Origin: Ralstonia soli
Lineage (GTDB): Bacteria > Pseudomonadota > Gammaproteobacteria > Burkholderiales > Burkholderiaceae
Assembly (NCBI RefSeq): GCF_023955655.1
Contig: NZ_JAMXHT010000002.1
Span: forward strand, 248,001-312,000
DNA: 64,000 bases
Direction: 5' to 3'
This document shows positions 9,291-18,139 of the stretch, in pieces; the stretch's first letter is position 1, and each line of letters starts with the position of its first letter. The notes under the pieces were generated by a model. It made no database searches, was not told the origin of the DNA, and was given only the letters and a program-made list of their open reading frames with translations. The position numbers and the translations under genes are program-made.

Positions 9291-9852
9291 TGCATTTCTC
9301 CTGAGATGGAAACGAATCGGCGGCCCAGGACTCAAAAAAGGAAAATGGGCAGGCCGCAGAATCGGGACAAGGAATGACCCGCTTGTTGCGCGGTGCAAAT
9401 CACAGCCCGCGCACGGGATGCACGGATTCTGGAGGAAATGGCTTGTGAATCGAGACGAAGTTTTTTAAATCTCGTCCGATAAAGTACGCGGCGATATTTG
9501 CAGTTTTAGGTGCCCGCGTCTGCAAGGTGGCGGGCGAACCGGCAGGCTTTAGCCCACTTTTGCAAAGTGCGTTGAAAAAACGAAACGTATTCTGCGGTTT
9601 GTGAAACTATCTTAAAAATAGAAACGATTATTTTTACAACGCCAGATAAAGCAAAACTGAATACGGCGTATTTCGAGGGAAACCCCGTTCGGGAACTTTC
9701 GTGGGGTGTCTCAAGGTATTGCGCTGCGACAGCGAGCAGAACGTCGCCAGTGTGGGGGTAATCCTTCCGGATGAGGCGGTGGCCATGCGCGGTGTTGCGC
9801 AAAGCCGTTACGCTCCTGAAGTTTGCGAAAAGCGTTTCTCGTTGAGTAATTC
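9291..9852. other. 562-base intergenic region, AT-rich in the middle
   Basis: This lies between the divergent peptidase and diguanylate cyclase genes. The part from about 9450 to 9700 is clearly richer in A+T than its surroundings and presumably holds both promoters. Copies of GAAAC followed by an AT-rich trinucleotide occur at 9582, 9603 and 9621 on the plus strand. I see no convincing gene; a 98-codon minus-strand frame at 9506-9802 has no recognisable features. Confidence 0.6.
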
Positions 9853-11325
9853 ATGCAATCCGCGTCCGATAGCGTCAACAGCCCGGCGGCTGTGGGAGTC
9901 GACCTGATCGACTTCTTCGATGTCACTCCCACCTCGCTGTGGTTGGAGGATTACAGCGATCTGCACCGCCTCTTTGCCCAGTGGCGCGCAGCCGGTGTCA
10001 CCGACCTGCGGCGCTTTCTCGAGGAAGACACATCGCGCGTGGCGGCGTGCTCGGCCTGCATCAAGGTGCTGCGTGTGAACCGGCGCACGCTGTCGATGTA
10101 CCGTGCGCCGGATGCCGCAACCCTGACCGCCCGCCTGGCCGACGTGCTGCGCGACGACATGCTCGAAGCCCACGTGGGCGAGCTTGTCCAGATGTGGTCT
10201 GGCGAGCGATCGTTCGAGAGTCGCAGCGTCAACTACACGCTGGACGGCCGCCGCCTCGACATCCTGCTCAAGGGCGTGTTGCTGCCCGACCACGACAAGC
10301 CATGGGACCGCGTGCTTGTGGCCGTGGACGACATCACCGAGCTTGAAGACGCGCGCCGCCGGGCCGCGGCCAGCCAGCTCTATGCGCGTGGCGTGTTCGA
10401 ACACGCGCCGGTGTCGCTGTGGGTGGAGAACTTCAGCACCATCAAGATGCTGCTGGACGAAGTGCGCATGCAGGGCATCACTGATTTCCGCACCTTCACC
10501 GACGTGCATCCGGAGTTTGTCGAGCGCTGCATGCAGGAGATCCAGGTGCTCGACGTCAACGGCTTCACGCTGGAGATGTTCAAGGCGCGCAACCGCAACG
10601 ACCTGCTCAGCCGCCTGCCCGAAGTCTTTCGCGACGACATGCGCCCGCACTTTCGCGAGCAGTTGATCGACCTGTGGGACGGCAAGCTCTTCCAGCAGCG
10701 CGAAGTCGTCAACTACGGCGTGGACGGCAACCCGCTGAACATCCACCTGCAGTTCTCCGTTTTCCCCGGCCGCGAACAGGACTGGGACATGGTGCTGCTG
10801 GCGCTGACCGACATCACGGCGCGCAAGAAGGCCGAGTCGTACCTCGAATACCTCGGCAAGCACGACGTGCTCACCAAGCTGAAGAACCGCTCGTTCTATG
10901 TGGATGAGGTGAACCGCCTGGAGCGCAAGGGGCCGTTTCCCGTCACGGTCATCATGATCGACCTGAATGATCTGAAGACCGTGAATGACCAGCTCGGCCA
11001 CGCCGCGGGCGACGCCTTGCTGCGGCGTGCCGGCGAGGTGCTCGGCAAGGCCATCGACAAGCCGGCGCATGCCGCGCGCATTGGTGGCGACGAGTTTGCC
11101 GTGCTCATGCCCGGCGCAGATGCAGAGGCGGGCCAGGCGTTGATGGAAAGCCTGCGCAAGCTGGTCGAGCTCAACAACCAGTTCTATTCGGGCCCGGCGC
11201 TCGGGTTCTCCATGGGCTGTGCCACCTGCCACGAAGGTGAGCGTCTGGAAGACGTCCTGCGCGAAGCGGATGTCGCGATGTACGAAGACAAGCGCGTGCA
11301 GCACGAAGGGAAGCGTACCGCGTAG
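9853..11325 (+). CDS. diguanylate cyclase with two PAS-like domains
   Basis: A 490-residue cytoplasmic protein predicted to make cyclic di-GMP from GTP. Two related sensor domains stand in tandem (about 20-165 and 180-320): each begins with a SLWLE/SLWVE segment, has an RDDM-x-HxxE/REQL helix, and ends in D-x-DIT. They look like an internal duplication. The GGDEF domain begins with HDVLTKLKNR, and the active site GGDEF is at residues 411-415. The positions where an RxxD inhibitory site would be read KPAH, so product feedback through the I-site is not expected. No EAL domain and no membrane segment are present. The ribosome site is poor, so the start is uncertain. Confidence 0.88.
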   Translation: MQSASDSVNSPAAVGVDLIDFFDVTPTSLWLEDYSDLHRLFAQWRAAGVTDLRRFLEEDTSRVAACSACIKVLRVNRRTLSMYRAPDAATLTARLADVLRDDMLEAHVGELVQMWSGERSFESRSVNYTLDGRRLDILLKGVLLPDHDKPWDRVLVAVDDITELEDARRRAAASQLYARGVFEHAPVSLWVENFSTIKMLLDEVRMQGITDFRTFTDVHPEFVERCMQEIQVLDVNGFTLEMFKARNRNDLLSRLPEVFRDDMRPHFREQLIDLWDGKLFQQREVVNYGVDGNPLNIHLQFSVFPGREQDWDMVLLALTDITARKKAESYLEYLGKHDVLTKLKNRSFYVDEVNRLERKGPFPVTVIMIDLNDLKTVNDQLGHAAGDALLRRAGEVLGKAIDKPAHAARIGGDEFAVLMPGADAEAGQALMESLRKLVELNNQFYSGPALGFSMGCATCHEGERLEDVLREADVAMYEDKRVQHEGKRTA

Positions 11326-11332
11326 CTCCCGT

Positions 11333-11357
11333 GATTTGTGCGTGCAGTGCACAAATC
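11333..11357 (+). other. hairpin after the cyclase gene
   Basis: The nine-base arms GATTTGTGC and GCACAAATC pair around a seven-base loop, eight bases after the stop. No U-tract follows, so this is a stable 3-prime hairpin rather than a clear intrinsic terminator. Confidence 0.5.
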
Positions 11358-11432
11358 CTGTAGTCCGACCGGTCTGGTCCTGACCAAGATGCGCTGACAG
11401 ACTGCGCTCCTGATCTTTCCTCAGGAGCCGCC

Positions 11433-12137
11433 ATGACCTTCCGCCTTTTCCATTTTGTCAAAACGATCGCCACCGGCATGTCGCTCACGGCTGCTGTGGT
11501 GCCCACCGCACCTGCGGCGCAACCCAATCCGCATCCGACCATTCGCGCCATGGCCGGTGCCGGCACCCTGGACCATCTCGACCCGAAGACGACGGCGCTG
11601 GTGGTCATCGATTTCCAGAACGAATATTCCACCGGCAAGATGCCGATTCCTGACGGTGCCAAGGCCGCTGCCAACGCGAAGAAGCTGATCGCCTTTGCCG
11701 ACAAGAACAAGATGCCCGTGTTCCAGGTGCAGCACGTCACGCCGGCCGGCTCCGCCGTGTTTGCCATTGACGGCGACTCCGTCCAGTTCCAGCCGGGCAT
11801 GGAGCCGCGAGCGACCGATATCGTTGTGAAGAAGGACACCGTGAGCGTGTTCGCCAGCTCCGACATCGACAGGCAACTGAAGGCCAGGGGCATCAAGACG
11901 CTGGTGATTGCCGGCCTGATGACGCATGCCTGCGTGGCCGGTGCTGCGCGGGATGCGGCTCCGCTGGGCTATGGCGTCGTGGTAGCATCCGACGCCTCGG
12001 CCACGCGTGACATCACGCGCGCAAACGGCCATGCGATCGACAAGGACTCGCTGCATCGCGCCGCATTGGCGGAAGTCGAAGACACCTTCGGCGATGTCAT
12101 GACGACGTCTGAGATCACGCATCTGCCCCTGCGCTAA
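11433..12137 (+). CDS. exported isochorismatase-family cysteine hydrolase
   Basis: A 234-residue protein. A signal peptide is likely at residues 1-29 (basic start, hydrophobic run, PAAQ-like end). The core is an isochorismatase-like fold with the catalytic triad visible: aspartate in VVIDFQN, lysine in VVKKD, cysteine in THACV. Family members hydrolyse amides (nicotinamide, ureidoacrylate and others) or the isochorismate ether bond; the substrate here is unknown. An export signal is unusual for this mostly cytoplasmic family. The ATG has an AGGAG site eight bases upstream. A LysR gene follows only 10 bases later in the same direction and may be its regulator. Confidence 0.85.
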   Translation: MTFRLFHFVKTIATGMSLTAAVVPTAPAAQPNPHPTIRAMAGAGTLDHLDPKTTALVVIDFQNEYSTGKMPIPDGAKAAANAKKLIAFADKNKMPVFQVQHVTPAGSAVFAIDGDSVQFQPGMEPRATDIVVKKDTVSVFASSDIDRQLKARGIKTLVIAGLMTHACVAGAARDAAPLGYGVVVASDASATRDITRANGHAIDKDSLHRAALAEVEDTFGDVMTTSEITHLPLR

Positions 12138-12147
12138 GACTCCTCAC

Positions 12148-13044
12148 ATGATGGACCAGTTGCTTGCCATGCGCGTGTTCTGCGCCATCGTTGAGGCGCA
12201 AGGGTTTTCCGCTGCGGCGGAGCGCCTCGACAGCACGCACTCGTCCGTATCACGGCAGTTGAAGCGGCTGGAAGCCGAGCTGGGCGTACAGTTGCTCAAT
12301 CGCACCACCCGACGGTTTGCACTCACGGCCGCAGGACAGCGGTACTACGACGCCTGCGTCGACATCCTCGCGCGCGTGGAAGCCGCCACACAAGCCATGG
12401 CGCATGAGCATCAGCGTGTGGCGGGCACCTTGCGCGTGAGCGTGCCGCTGGCCATTGGCACGCTGGAGCTTGCCGATTGGCTGCCGGCGTTTCAGCAGCG
12501 CTATCCCGATCTCCACCTCGATCTGTCGTGCAGCGACGAGATGGTTGATCTCGTGGCCGACGGTTTCGATGTCGCCCTGCGGATCAGTCAGCCGCTGGGC
12601 GACAGCAGCTTGGTGGCGAAAGTCCTGGTCGAGTCCGACATCGTGCTGGTCGCATCGCCGGCCTATCTGGCCCGGCACGGTTTGCCCGTTGCGCCGCAAG
12701 CGCTGGAGACGCATGCGCTGATCGCGTTCTCCGGTTCGCAGACGGCGACCGAATGGGTAATCGAAACGGCGCAAGGCGACACGGTCCGGATTCCGCTGGA
12801 AGGGCGCCTGAGCACGGACGCCATTACCGCCGCCTATTCGGCCTCGCTGTCAGGCGTTGGCATTGCGGCATTCACGTGGAATACCGTGCGGCCAGCGCTG
12901 GCGCGCGGCCATCTGGTCCATGTCCTGCCAAGCTGCACGCTCGGCAAGCGCCTCTATTACGCGCTTTATCCGCATACCCGCCATGTGGCGCCCAAGGTGC
13001 GCGCCTTTGTCGACTACATGGGCGAGCACTACCGCGCGGCGTAG
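12148..13044 (+). CDS. LysR-family transcriptional regulator
   Basis: A 298-residue regulator. The N-terminal winged helix-turn-helix (residues 1-60) has the family text AAERLDSTHSSVSRQLKRLE and LLNRTTRRFALTAAGQRYY. The remaining 230 residues form the two-lobed effector-binding domain, with GTLRVSVPLAIG starting it. The sequence resembles the DsdC/PtxR-like group with diverse targets. It lies co-directional to and 10 bases from the hydrolase gene, an arrangement that differs from the usual divergent LysR-target pair. The start could be the first or second ATG of the ATGATG pair. Confidence 0.9.
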   Translation: MMDQLLAMRVFCAIVEAQGFSAAAERLDSTHSSVSRQLKRLEAELGVQLLNRTTRRFALTAAGQRYYDACVDILARVEAATQAMAHEHQRVAGTLRVSVPLAIGTLELADWLPAFQQRYPDLHLDLSCSDEMVDLVADGFDVALRISQPLGDSSLVAKVLVESDIVLVASPAYLARHGLPVAPQALETHALIAFSGSQTATEWVIETAQGDTVRIPLEGRLSTDAITAAYSASLSGVGIAAFTWNTVRPALARGHLVHVLPSCTLGKRLYYALYPHTRHVAPKVRAFVDYMGEHYRAA

Positions 13045-13205
13045 CCCGCACTTTCAGTGCCAACGCTTTGCCGATTCGGAGCGATCCGATACGCCTGATC
13101 ATTGCCCATGGGTACATTCACTTGTGCTGAATTGTGACGCGAGCCTCGGGCTCACTACCGGCACAATCCGATCCTGTTTTTGATTCTCCAGCGAGTGATG
13201 ACGCC

Positions 13206-14309
13206 ATGCGGTTCGACCTGCCTTCCCGTCTCGCACGCGAACCAGGTCAACCAGCCGGGCTCGAAGCCACCAAGCGTCGAGTACGGCGGTCATTGGCATG
13301 CATGGCGCTGCTGGCCGGGTTCGTGACTGCGGTGGTTCCCGTTGCCGTATTCGGCGTGATGTCGACAGCCAATACGAATACGCCTGCGCCAACGCCCCCC
13401 GCGATTGCAACGCGCGATCTGTTCGGCGTGCCCGCCCAGCCTTCGCAACCGGACGCCCGTGCCGGCGCGATTACGACCACATTGCGCCATGCGCTCGCCC
13501 AGGCCGATCTGCCGGGCGATCTTTCGCAGCAGATCCTGCGTCTGCTGCGCGGGTCGGTTGATGCGTCGGCGCAAGCATCGCCGGGGGACTACTTTCGCGT
13601 GATCTACGAACCGGCGGGCGATGGCTGTTGCGGTCAGGATGTCCGCATGACCGCGCTCGAGGTGCAGCTTCGTGGCAGTCACCACAGTGGCGTCTGGTTC
13701 GCGACAGCCGAGCGCCCGCAGGGTGACTATTACCGCTTCGACGGCACCCTCATGGCCGGACTGCGCTTCACGTTTCCGGTAGTGGCCACACGTGTGAGTT
13801 CGACCTTTGGCGGGCGCGTGCATCCGGTTTCTGGCACACAGCATGTGCACTCTGGCGTCGACCTCGCCGCACCGAAGGGCAGGGCCGTCCATGCGTCGGC
13901 TGACGGTGTCGTCTCGCACATCGGCAATGACTCGCGCGGCTACGGCAAGTACGTGGTGATCCGGCACGCGAATGGTTACGCGTCGTACTACGCCCACCTC
14001 TCCAAGATCGAGCGCGGCCTGCGTAACGGTATGCGCGTTACGCGTGCGCAACGCGTGGGCGCGGTCGGCAGCACCGGCACCGCCACCGGTCCGCACCTGC
14101 ATTTCGAGGTCAAACGCGGTGATCGGCCGATCGATCCGCTCGCCCTGATCCGGAAGACGAACGTGTCTGCATTGCGAGGTGAGCAACTCGCTGCCTTCCA
14201 GCGCGTTGCCAGCGTGGCGCGGATGCGCCTTGCTGCGGCGGGGCCAGACGCGTTGACCGCCGCCAACAAGACCGGCGATGCAACCGGCCGACCCCTCACA
14301 CGCTCATGA
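13206..14309 (+). CDS. M23-family metallopeptidase, membrane-anchored
   Basis: A predicted cell-wall endopeptidase of 367 residues from this start. A basic segment is followed by one membrane helix (about residues 33-55), then a periplasmic region. The LytM/M23 domain (about 190-320) has the zinc ligands H and D in HSGVD and the HLH motif in GPHLHFEV. Such enzymes cleave peptidoglycan cross-bridges, or act as amidase activators when degenerate; both metal motifs look intact. A GTG at 13134 would add 24 residues; neither start has a strong ribosome site. Its stop overlaps the ATG of the next gene (ATGA), so it is translationally coupled to a histidine kinase, an uncommon partner. Confidence 0.82.
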   Translation: MRFDLPSRLAREPGQPAGLEATKRRVRRSLACMALLAGFVTAVVPVAVFGVMSTANTNTPAPTPPAIATRDLFGVPAQPSQPDARAGAITTTLRHALAQADLPGDLSQQILRLLRGSVDASAQASPGDYFRVIYEPAGDGCCGQDVRMTALEVQLRGSHHSGVWFATAERPQGDYYRFDGTLMAGLRFTFPVVATRVSSTFGGRVHPVSGTQHVHSGVDLAAPKGRAVHASADGVVSHIGNDSRGYGKYVVIRHANGYASYYAHLSKIERGLRNGMRVTRAQRVGAVGSTGTATGPHLHFEVKRGDRPIDPLALIRKTNVSALRGEQLAAFQRVASVARMRLAAAGPDALTAANKTGDATGRPLTRS

Positions 14310-15748
14310 AGATTTCCACCCGTGTCCTCATGCTGTCGGCCTGGCTCGTGTTGAGCCTGGCCGGTACCGCGCTGATCGTCTCGCGCTCAGTTTCGGAGGC
14401 ATACAACCGCTTTTTCCAGGACTCCAGCATCGCGATCCGGCAACTCAGCCAGAAGGCCGCGCAACACGAGGCCATCCTGGCGACGCTGGGCGCAACGCCG
14501 CTCTCGGCGCCGCCGGCAGACATGCTCGACAGCCTGCGCGAACGCATGCCGCAAGTCACGGCCATCGCCTTCTGGAAACCCGGCGCCGGATGGCAAGGCG
14601 AGGGCGGTGTCATGCCGACAGCGGCGCTTGCACACGCCAACAACGGAAAGTTCGCGCTCCAGTTTGACGGCGCGCAGGCGTACTGGCTCGTGGCCGAAAG
14701 TGGTTGGGCCGTGCGTGTCGAGCCCGCCCGGATGCTGGATGCGGGGGACTGGCCGGATTCGATCTCGTCTTCCGCACTACGCTTGCGCGACCACACATTC
14801 GCGTTGTTGCAACGGCCCGATTTCAACACGCAGCCAGGTTGGACGTTTCGTCTCGAAAAACACCTGCCTGTGCTGCCGCAAGCGTTCGTGCTCGACACCA
14901 CCCGCACGCTGACGCTGACCGATCTGCCCTGGCTGCCGATTGCGCTCTGGAATGCCGTCGCCGTGTTGATTGCGCTGGGGGCGTCGAGTATCTGGCGGCT
15001 GCGAGAAGTCCATCGCCGTGAACACACCCGCGCCCGCATCGACCGCTTTGGCCGGCTCGATACCTTTGGCGAGATGGCCGCCGGCCTCGCTCACGAACTC
15101 AACCAGCCGCTGACGGCCATCATCACGCATACCCGTGCGGCGGAACGCATGCTCGATATGCCAACCGAGCGAGACAGCGTGCGCCGGGCGCTGCAAACCG
15201 GTGTCGCCCAGGCCAAGCGGGCCGCCGCCATTCTCGATCGGCTGCGTACCGCCGTCACGTCCACGCAAGCTGGCAAACGCAGCTCGCTCGATACCGATGC
15301 GTTGATGGGCACCTTGCTGTTCCTGTTCCGCGATGAACTGGCACGCGACAACATCCACCTCGTTTGGAACAACACCGCGCCGCGCGCGCAACCGCTTGGC
15401 GAGCAGGTGGCTGTGGAGCAGATTCTCTACAACCTGATCCGCAATGCGCGCGATGCCCTCGCGGCCACGTCTCGCAATGGCGCCCGCGGTGAGATTCGCG
15501 TCAATGGCGGCTGCATCGGGCGGCGCTACCGCTTCAGCGTCGTCGACAACGGCCCCGGCGTGCCCGCCGATGCATTGCCGCGTCTGTTCGAACCCTTCTT
15601 CACCACGCGCTCCGGCGGTCTGGGCCTTGGCCTGCCGCTGTGCGAAACGCTTGCCCAGCGCCTTGAGGGCACGCTGACACTGCAGAACCTGCCGACCGGC
15701 GGCGCCGAGGCAGTGCTGATGCTCCCGCTTGCAGAGGAACCCGCATGA
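14306..15748 (+). CDS. sensor histidine kinase
   Basis: A 480-residue membrane kinase. It has helices at about 7-26 and 209-235 that bracket a roughly 180-residue periplasmic sensor of unknown type. The HisKA box AHELNQPLTA places the phosphorylated histidine at H263, in the form used by FixL/DctB/TtrS-like kinases. The ATPase domain has NLIRNARDAL (N box), VVDNGPGVP (G1) and SGGLGLGLPLC (G2). It overlaps the peptidase gene before it and the response regulator gene after it by four bases each (ATGA), so the three are made together. The signal is unknown; the peptidase partner suggests a cell-wall cue. Confidence 0.9.
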   Translation: MKISTRVLMLSAWLVLSLAGTALIVSRSVSEAYNRFFQDSSIAIRQLSQKAAQHEAILATLGATPLSAPPADMLDSLRERMPQVTAIAFWKPGAGWQGEGGVMPTAALAHANNGKFALQFDGAQAYWLVAESGWAVRVEPARMLDAGDWPDSISSSALRLRDHTFALLQRPDFNTQPGWTFRLEKHLPVLPQAFVLDTTRTLTLTDLPWLPIALWNAVAVLIALGASSIWRLREVHRREHTRARIDRFGRLDTFGEMAAGLAHELNQPLTAIITHTRAAERMLDMPTERDSVRRALQTGVAQAKRAAAILDRLRTAVTSTQAGKRSSLDTDALMGTLLFLFRDELARDNIHLVWNNTAPRAQPLGEQVAVEQILYNLIRNARDALAATSRNGARGEIRVNGGCIGRRYRFSVVDNGPGVPADALPRLFEPFFTTRSGGLGLGLPLCETLAQRLEGTLTLQNLPTGGAEAVLMLPLAEEPA

Positions 15749-16425
15749 ACACCCCTCAGAATTTGCAGACGGCGACACCCATCGTCGCCATCGTTGACGA
15801 CGACGAAGCCGTGCGCGATGGCCTTGCGCTGCTGCTGCGCACGGTTGGCCTGCCCACGCGCTGCTACGCCGACGCCGCCACCTTCCTCGCCGACGCAGAC
15901 GACAGCGCGCTCGGCTGCGCGCTGGTTGACGTGCGCATGCCCGGCATGAGCGGGCTCGACCTGCTGGACCGCATGAGCGAGCGCACCCATCTGCCCGTCA
16001 TCGTGTTGACGGGGCACGGCAATGTCGACTCGTGCCGGCGCGCATTCAAGAGCGGCGCGCTGGATTTCCTGCGCAAGCCCGTGGACGACGATGAGCTGAT
16101 CGGCGTGGTTCAGGAGGCCATCCGCCGCCACGAGCAATCGCGCGATTGCGACGACGCAATGCACGAGCGCGCAGCCCGCATCGCGACACTCAGCGCCCGC
16201 GAGCGCGAAGTGCTCGACGGCATCGTGCGGGGCCTGAGCAACAAGGAAATCGCGCGCGATCTTGGCGGGCTGTCTCCGCGCACGGTCGAGACCTATCGCG
16301 CCAACGTGTTCGACAAGTTGCAGGCGAGTTCGGTGGTCGAGCTTGTCCGTGACTACGCGATCCTGTTGGGCGTGATTGGCGGCGGCTCAGGCGCCCTGGA
16401 TGTCGGCAGATGGCTCGCCGCATGA
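15745..16425 (+). CDS. FixJ/NarL-type response regulator
   Basis: A 226-residue regulator. The receiver domain (12-130) has the acidic pair in VDDDEAV, the phosphoacceptor D62 in LVDVRMPGMSG, the threonine in VLTGHG and the lysine in LRKPV. The LuxR-type helix-turn-helix at about 150-205 reads LSAREREVLDGIVRGLSNKE and SPRTVETYRANVFDKL, the FixJ form. It is the cognate partner of the kinase just upstream (4-base overlap). Targets are not visible; the fimbrial operon begins 324 bases downstream and is one possibility. Confidence 0.92.
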   Translation: MNTPQNLQTATPIVAIVDDDEAVRDGLALLLRTVGLPTRCYADAATFLADADDSALGCALVDVRMPGMSGLDLLDRMSERTHLPVIVLTGHGNVDSCRRAFKSGALDFLRKPVDDDELIGVVQEAIRRHEQSRDCDDAMHERAARIATLSAREREVLDGIVRGLSNKEIARDLGGLSPRTVETYRANVFDKLQASSVVELVRDYAILLGVIGGGSGALDVGRWLAA

Positions 16426-16749
16426 CGGAATGGCGGGGTCGCGCGAGCACATGTATTCCAAATGTTGCGCGATTCGTGGCGCGTTGAACACAGACTTGAG
16501 CGCGGTTTGCGTATCGGACTGATCCGATGGTCTTTAGGGGGGGGCTTTCCTAATATCGCATCGGCATGTCAGGGGCGGGATGCTACAGCGGCTGGATGTT
16601 CGGGCTTGTTCTGTATGTCGTGGACGGCTTGAGCCTAGGTTGTCCGGCTGCCACTGCGTGCCAGATGGTTTGTTGTGGATTCACACAACACAGGCACTCA
16701 TCGCATTGATGAGCAGTCGTTCTATTCGATACGTAAGGAAGTCAATCTC
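16426..16749 (+). promoter_or_regulatory. leader region of the fimbrial operon with a G8 tract and inverted repeat
   Basis: This 324-base region has no gene. It contains the inverted repeat ATCGGA-CTGA-TCCGAT (16513-16528), then eight consecutive G at 16537-16544, then TAATAT at 16551-16556, which could be a -10 element six bases after the G tract. The operon start codon (16750) has AAGGAA nine bases upstream. Layout recalls Bordetella fim promoters, where a C tract next to the -10 varies in length; here the tract is short and the promoter is not proven. Confidence 0.45.
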
Positions 16750-17322
16750 ATGAAGAGCATCAAGTTTGTGTCCGCAGTCGCAATGGCCGCCGGCGTTCTG
16801 GTGATGGGCAACGCTCAGGCACAAGCGGCCAGTGGAGGCACCATCCGCATCACGGGTTCCGTGACCGACGCAACCTGCACGATCACCGGCGGTCCGGGCA
16901 CGGATGGCGGTACGGGGAACGTTGGTGTGGCGCTGGATCCGGTTGCCGCAACCTCGCTGCAAAATCCCGGTGACGTCGCCAACCGCAAGGACTTCAGCCT
17001 GATCATCGGTGGTCCGGGTCAAGGCTCGTGCGTCAACGGCAAGGTTGCTTCGCTGTCGTTCAACGTTGCCAGCCCGCGTATCGACGCCGCTACCGGCACG
17101 CTGACCAACGCACTTGTGGGTCAGGCGACGCACACCAACATCCAGATGACGGACGCCACCGGTACGGCGCTGAATCTGGCTAGCCCGGCCACTGTCATTA
17201 ATAGCCCGGCAATCGCAGATAACACGTCCACGATCAACCTGGGCGCTCAGTACTACGCTACCGGCGCTGCAACGCCGGGTCTGGTTGACACCAGCGTGCA
17301 GTACGGCGTGACTTACAACTAA
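16750..17322 (+). CDS. fimbrial major subunit (type 1 pilin family)
   Basis: A 190-residue precursor. The signal peptide ends after AQAQA (about residue 27). The mature pilin has the family's paired cysteines (DATCTITG and GSCVNG), an alternating beta-strand pattern and the C-terminal strand ending VQYGVTYN, which donor-strand complementation would use. It is first in an operon with chaperone, usher and a second pilin; first position and the hairpin behind it fit a major subunit made in excess. The ATG at 16750 is chosen for its ribosome site and because it starts a proper signal peptide; an in-frame ATG-free extension to 16675 is unlikely. Confidence 0.88.
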   Translation: MKSIKFVSAVAMAAGVLVMGNAQAQAASGGTIRITGSVTDATCTITGGPGTDGGTGNVGVALDPVAATSLQNPGDVANRKDFSLIIGGPGQGSCVNGKVASLSFNVASPRIDAATGTLTNALVGQATHTNIQMTDATGTALNLASPATVINSPAIADNTSTINLGAQYYATGAATPGLVDTSVQYGVTYN

Positions 17323-17337
17323 GTCTCAGCTGCTAAG

Positions 17338-17365
17338 GCATCGGTGCTGCATGCAGCACCGATGC
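17338..17365 (+). promoter_or_regulatory. 28-bp perfect palindrome between pilin and chaperone genes
   Basis: The bases 17338-17365 read the same on both strands (arms GCATCGGTGCTGC and its complement). The transcript would form a long hairpin 15 bases after the pilin stop and 27 bases before the chaperone ATG. There is no U-run. This is likely a partial terminator or RNA-stabilising element that keeps pilin mRNA in excess over the downstream genes. Confidence 0.75.
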
Positions 17366-17392
17366 TGTTATCAACGAATCGAGGCACCAAAA

Positions 17393-18139
17393 ATGCACAA
17401 TGTGTTGCGTAATGCTGTAGCCAGCGTGGCGGTTGCCGCTGGGTTGTTCGCTGCCCATGCCAACGCTACCGTTGTCATTGGTGGTACGCGCATCGTCTAC
17501 CCTGCCGACGAGAAAGAAGTCACGGTCAAGCTGACCAACGAGGCCACGATTCCCTCATTGGTTCAGGTTTGGTTGGATGACGGCGACGAAAAATCCACAC
17601 CGGACTCGGCCAAGGTTCCGTTTACGGTGGCGCCACCCATCTTCCGCATGGACGGAGGAAAGGGGCAGGCCGTGCGCTTGGTGTACACCGGAGAACCGTT
17701 GCCCACGGATAAGGAATCGCTGTTTTGGGTGAACGTCCTGGAAGTGCCCCCCAAGGCAGATAACAAGGATGGGCGCAACAGGCTGCAGTTTGCATTCCGT
17801 ACGCGCATCAAACTGTTCTTCCGCCCTGCCAAGCTTGCGGGCGACGTTGACCAGGCCGCGGACAAACTCTCTTGGAAGCTCATGCCTGCCGAAGCCGGCA
17901 AGGATCTGGCACTGCAGGTTTCCAATCCCACACCGTACTACGTCAACTTTGCTCGGGTGGGCATTGGCGCCAACGGCAAAACCATCGATGGTGACGGTGG
18001 CATGGTGGCTCCCGGACAGACTGCAACGCTTCCGCTCAAGAGTGGAGCGCATGCCCCGTCAGGCGAGATCAAAGCCGACTTCACGGTCATCACTGATTAC
18101 GGCTCGCTGGTTCAGAAGCAAGCGCCGCTCGCGCGCTGA
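17393..18139 (+). CDS. fimbrial periplasmic chaperone
   Basis: A 248-residue PapD-like protein. The signal peptide ends near HANA (about residue 23). The N-terminal Ig-like domain has RIVYPADEKEVTVKLTN and the chaperone signature region with RIKLFFRP, whose basic residue anchors the subunit C-terminus. Chaperones of this family fold pilins in the periplasm by lending a beta strand and deliver them to the usher. The ATG at 17393 is used because it begins the signal peptide; an upstream in-frame ATG lies inside the palindrome. The second cluster holds a clear paralogue at 37129. Confidence 0.92.
   Translation: MHNVLRNAVASVAVAAGLFAAHANATVVIGGTRIVYPADEKEVTVKLTNEATIPSLVQVWLDDGDEKSTPDSAKVPFTVAPPIFRMDGGKGQAVRLVYTGEPLPTDKESLFWVNVLEVPPKADNKDGRNRLQFAFRTRIKLFFRPAKLAGDVDQAADKLSWKLMPAEAGKDLALQVSNPTPYYVNFARVGIGANGKTIDGDGGMVAPGQTATLPLKSGAHAPSGEIKADFTVITDYGSLVQKQAPLAR

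Noticed and set aside
9506-9802. 98-codon minus-strand frame in the AT-rich intergenic region
   Set aside because: No recognisable domain or ribosome site, and it overlaps the likely promoter region.
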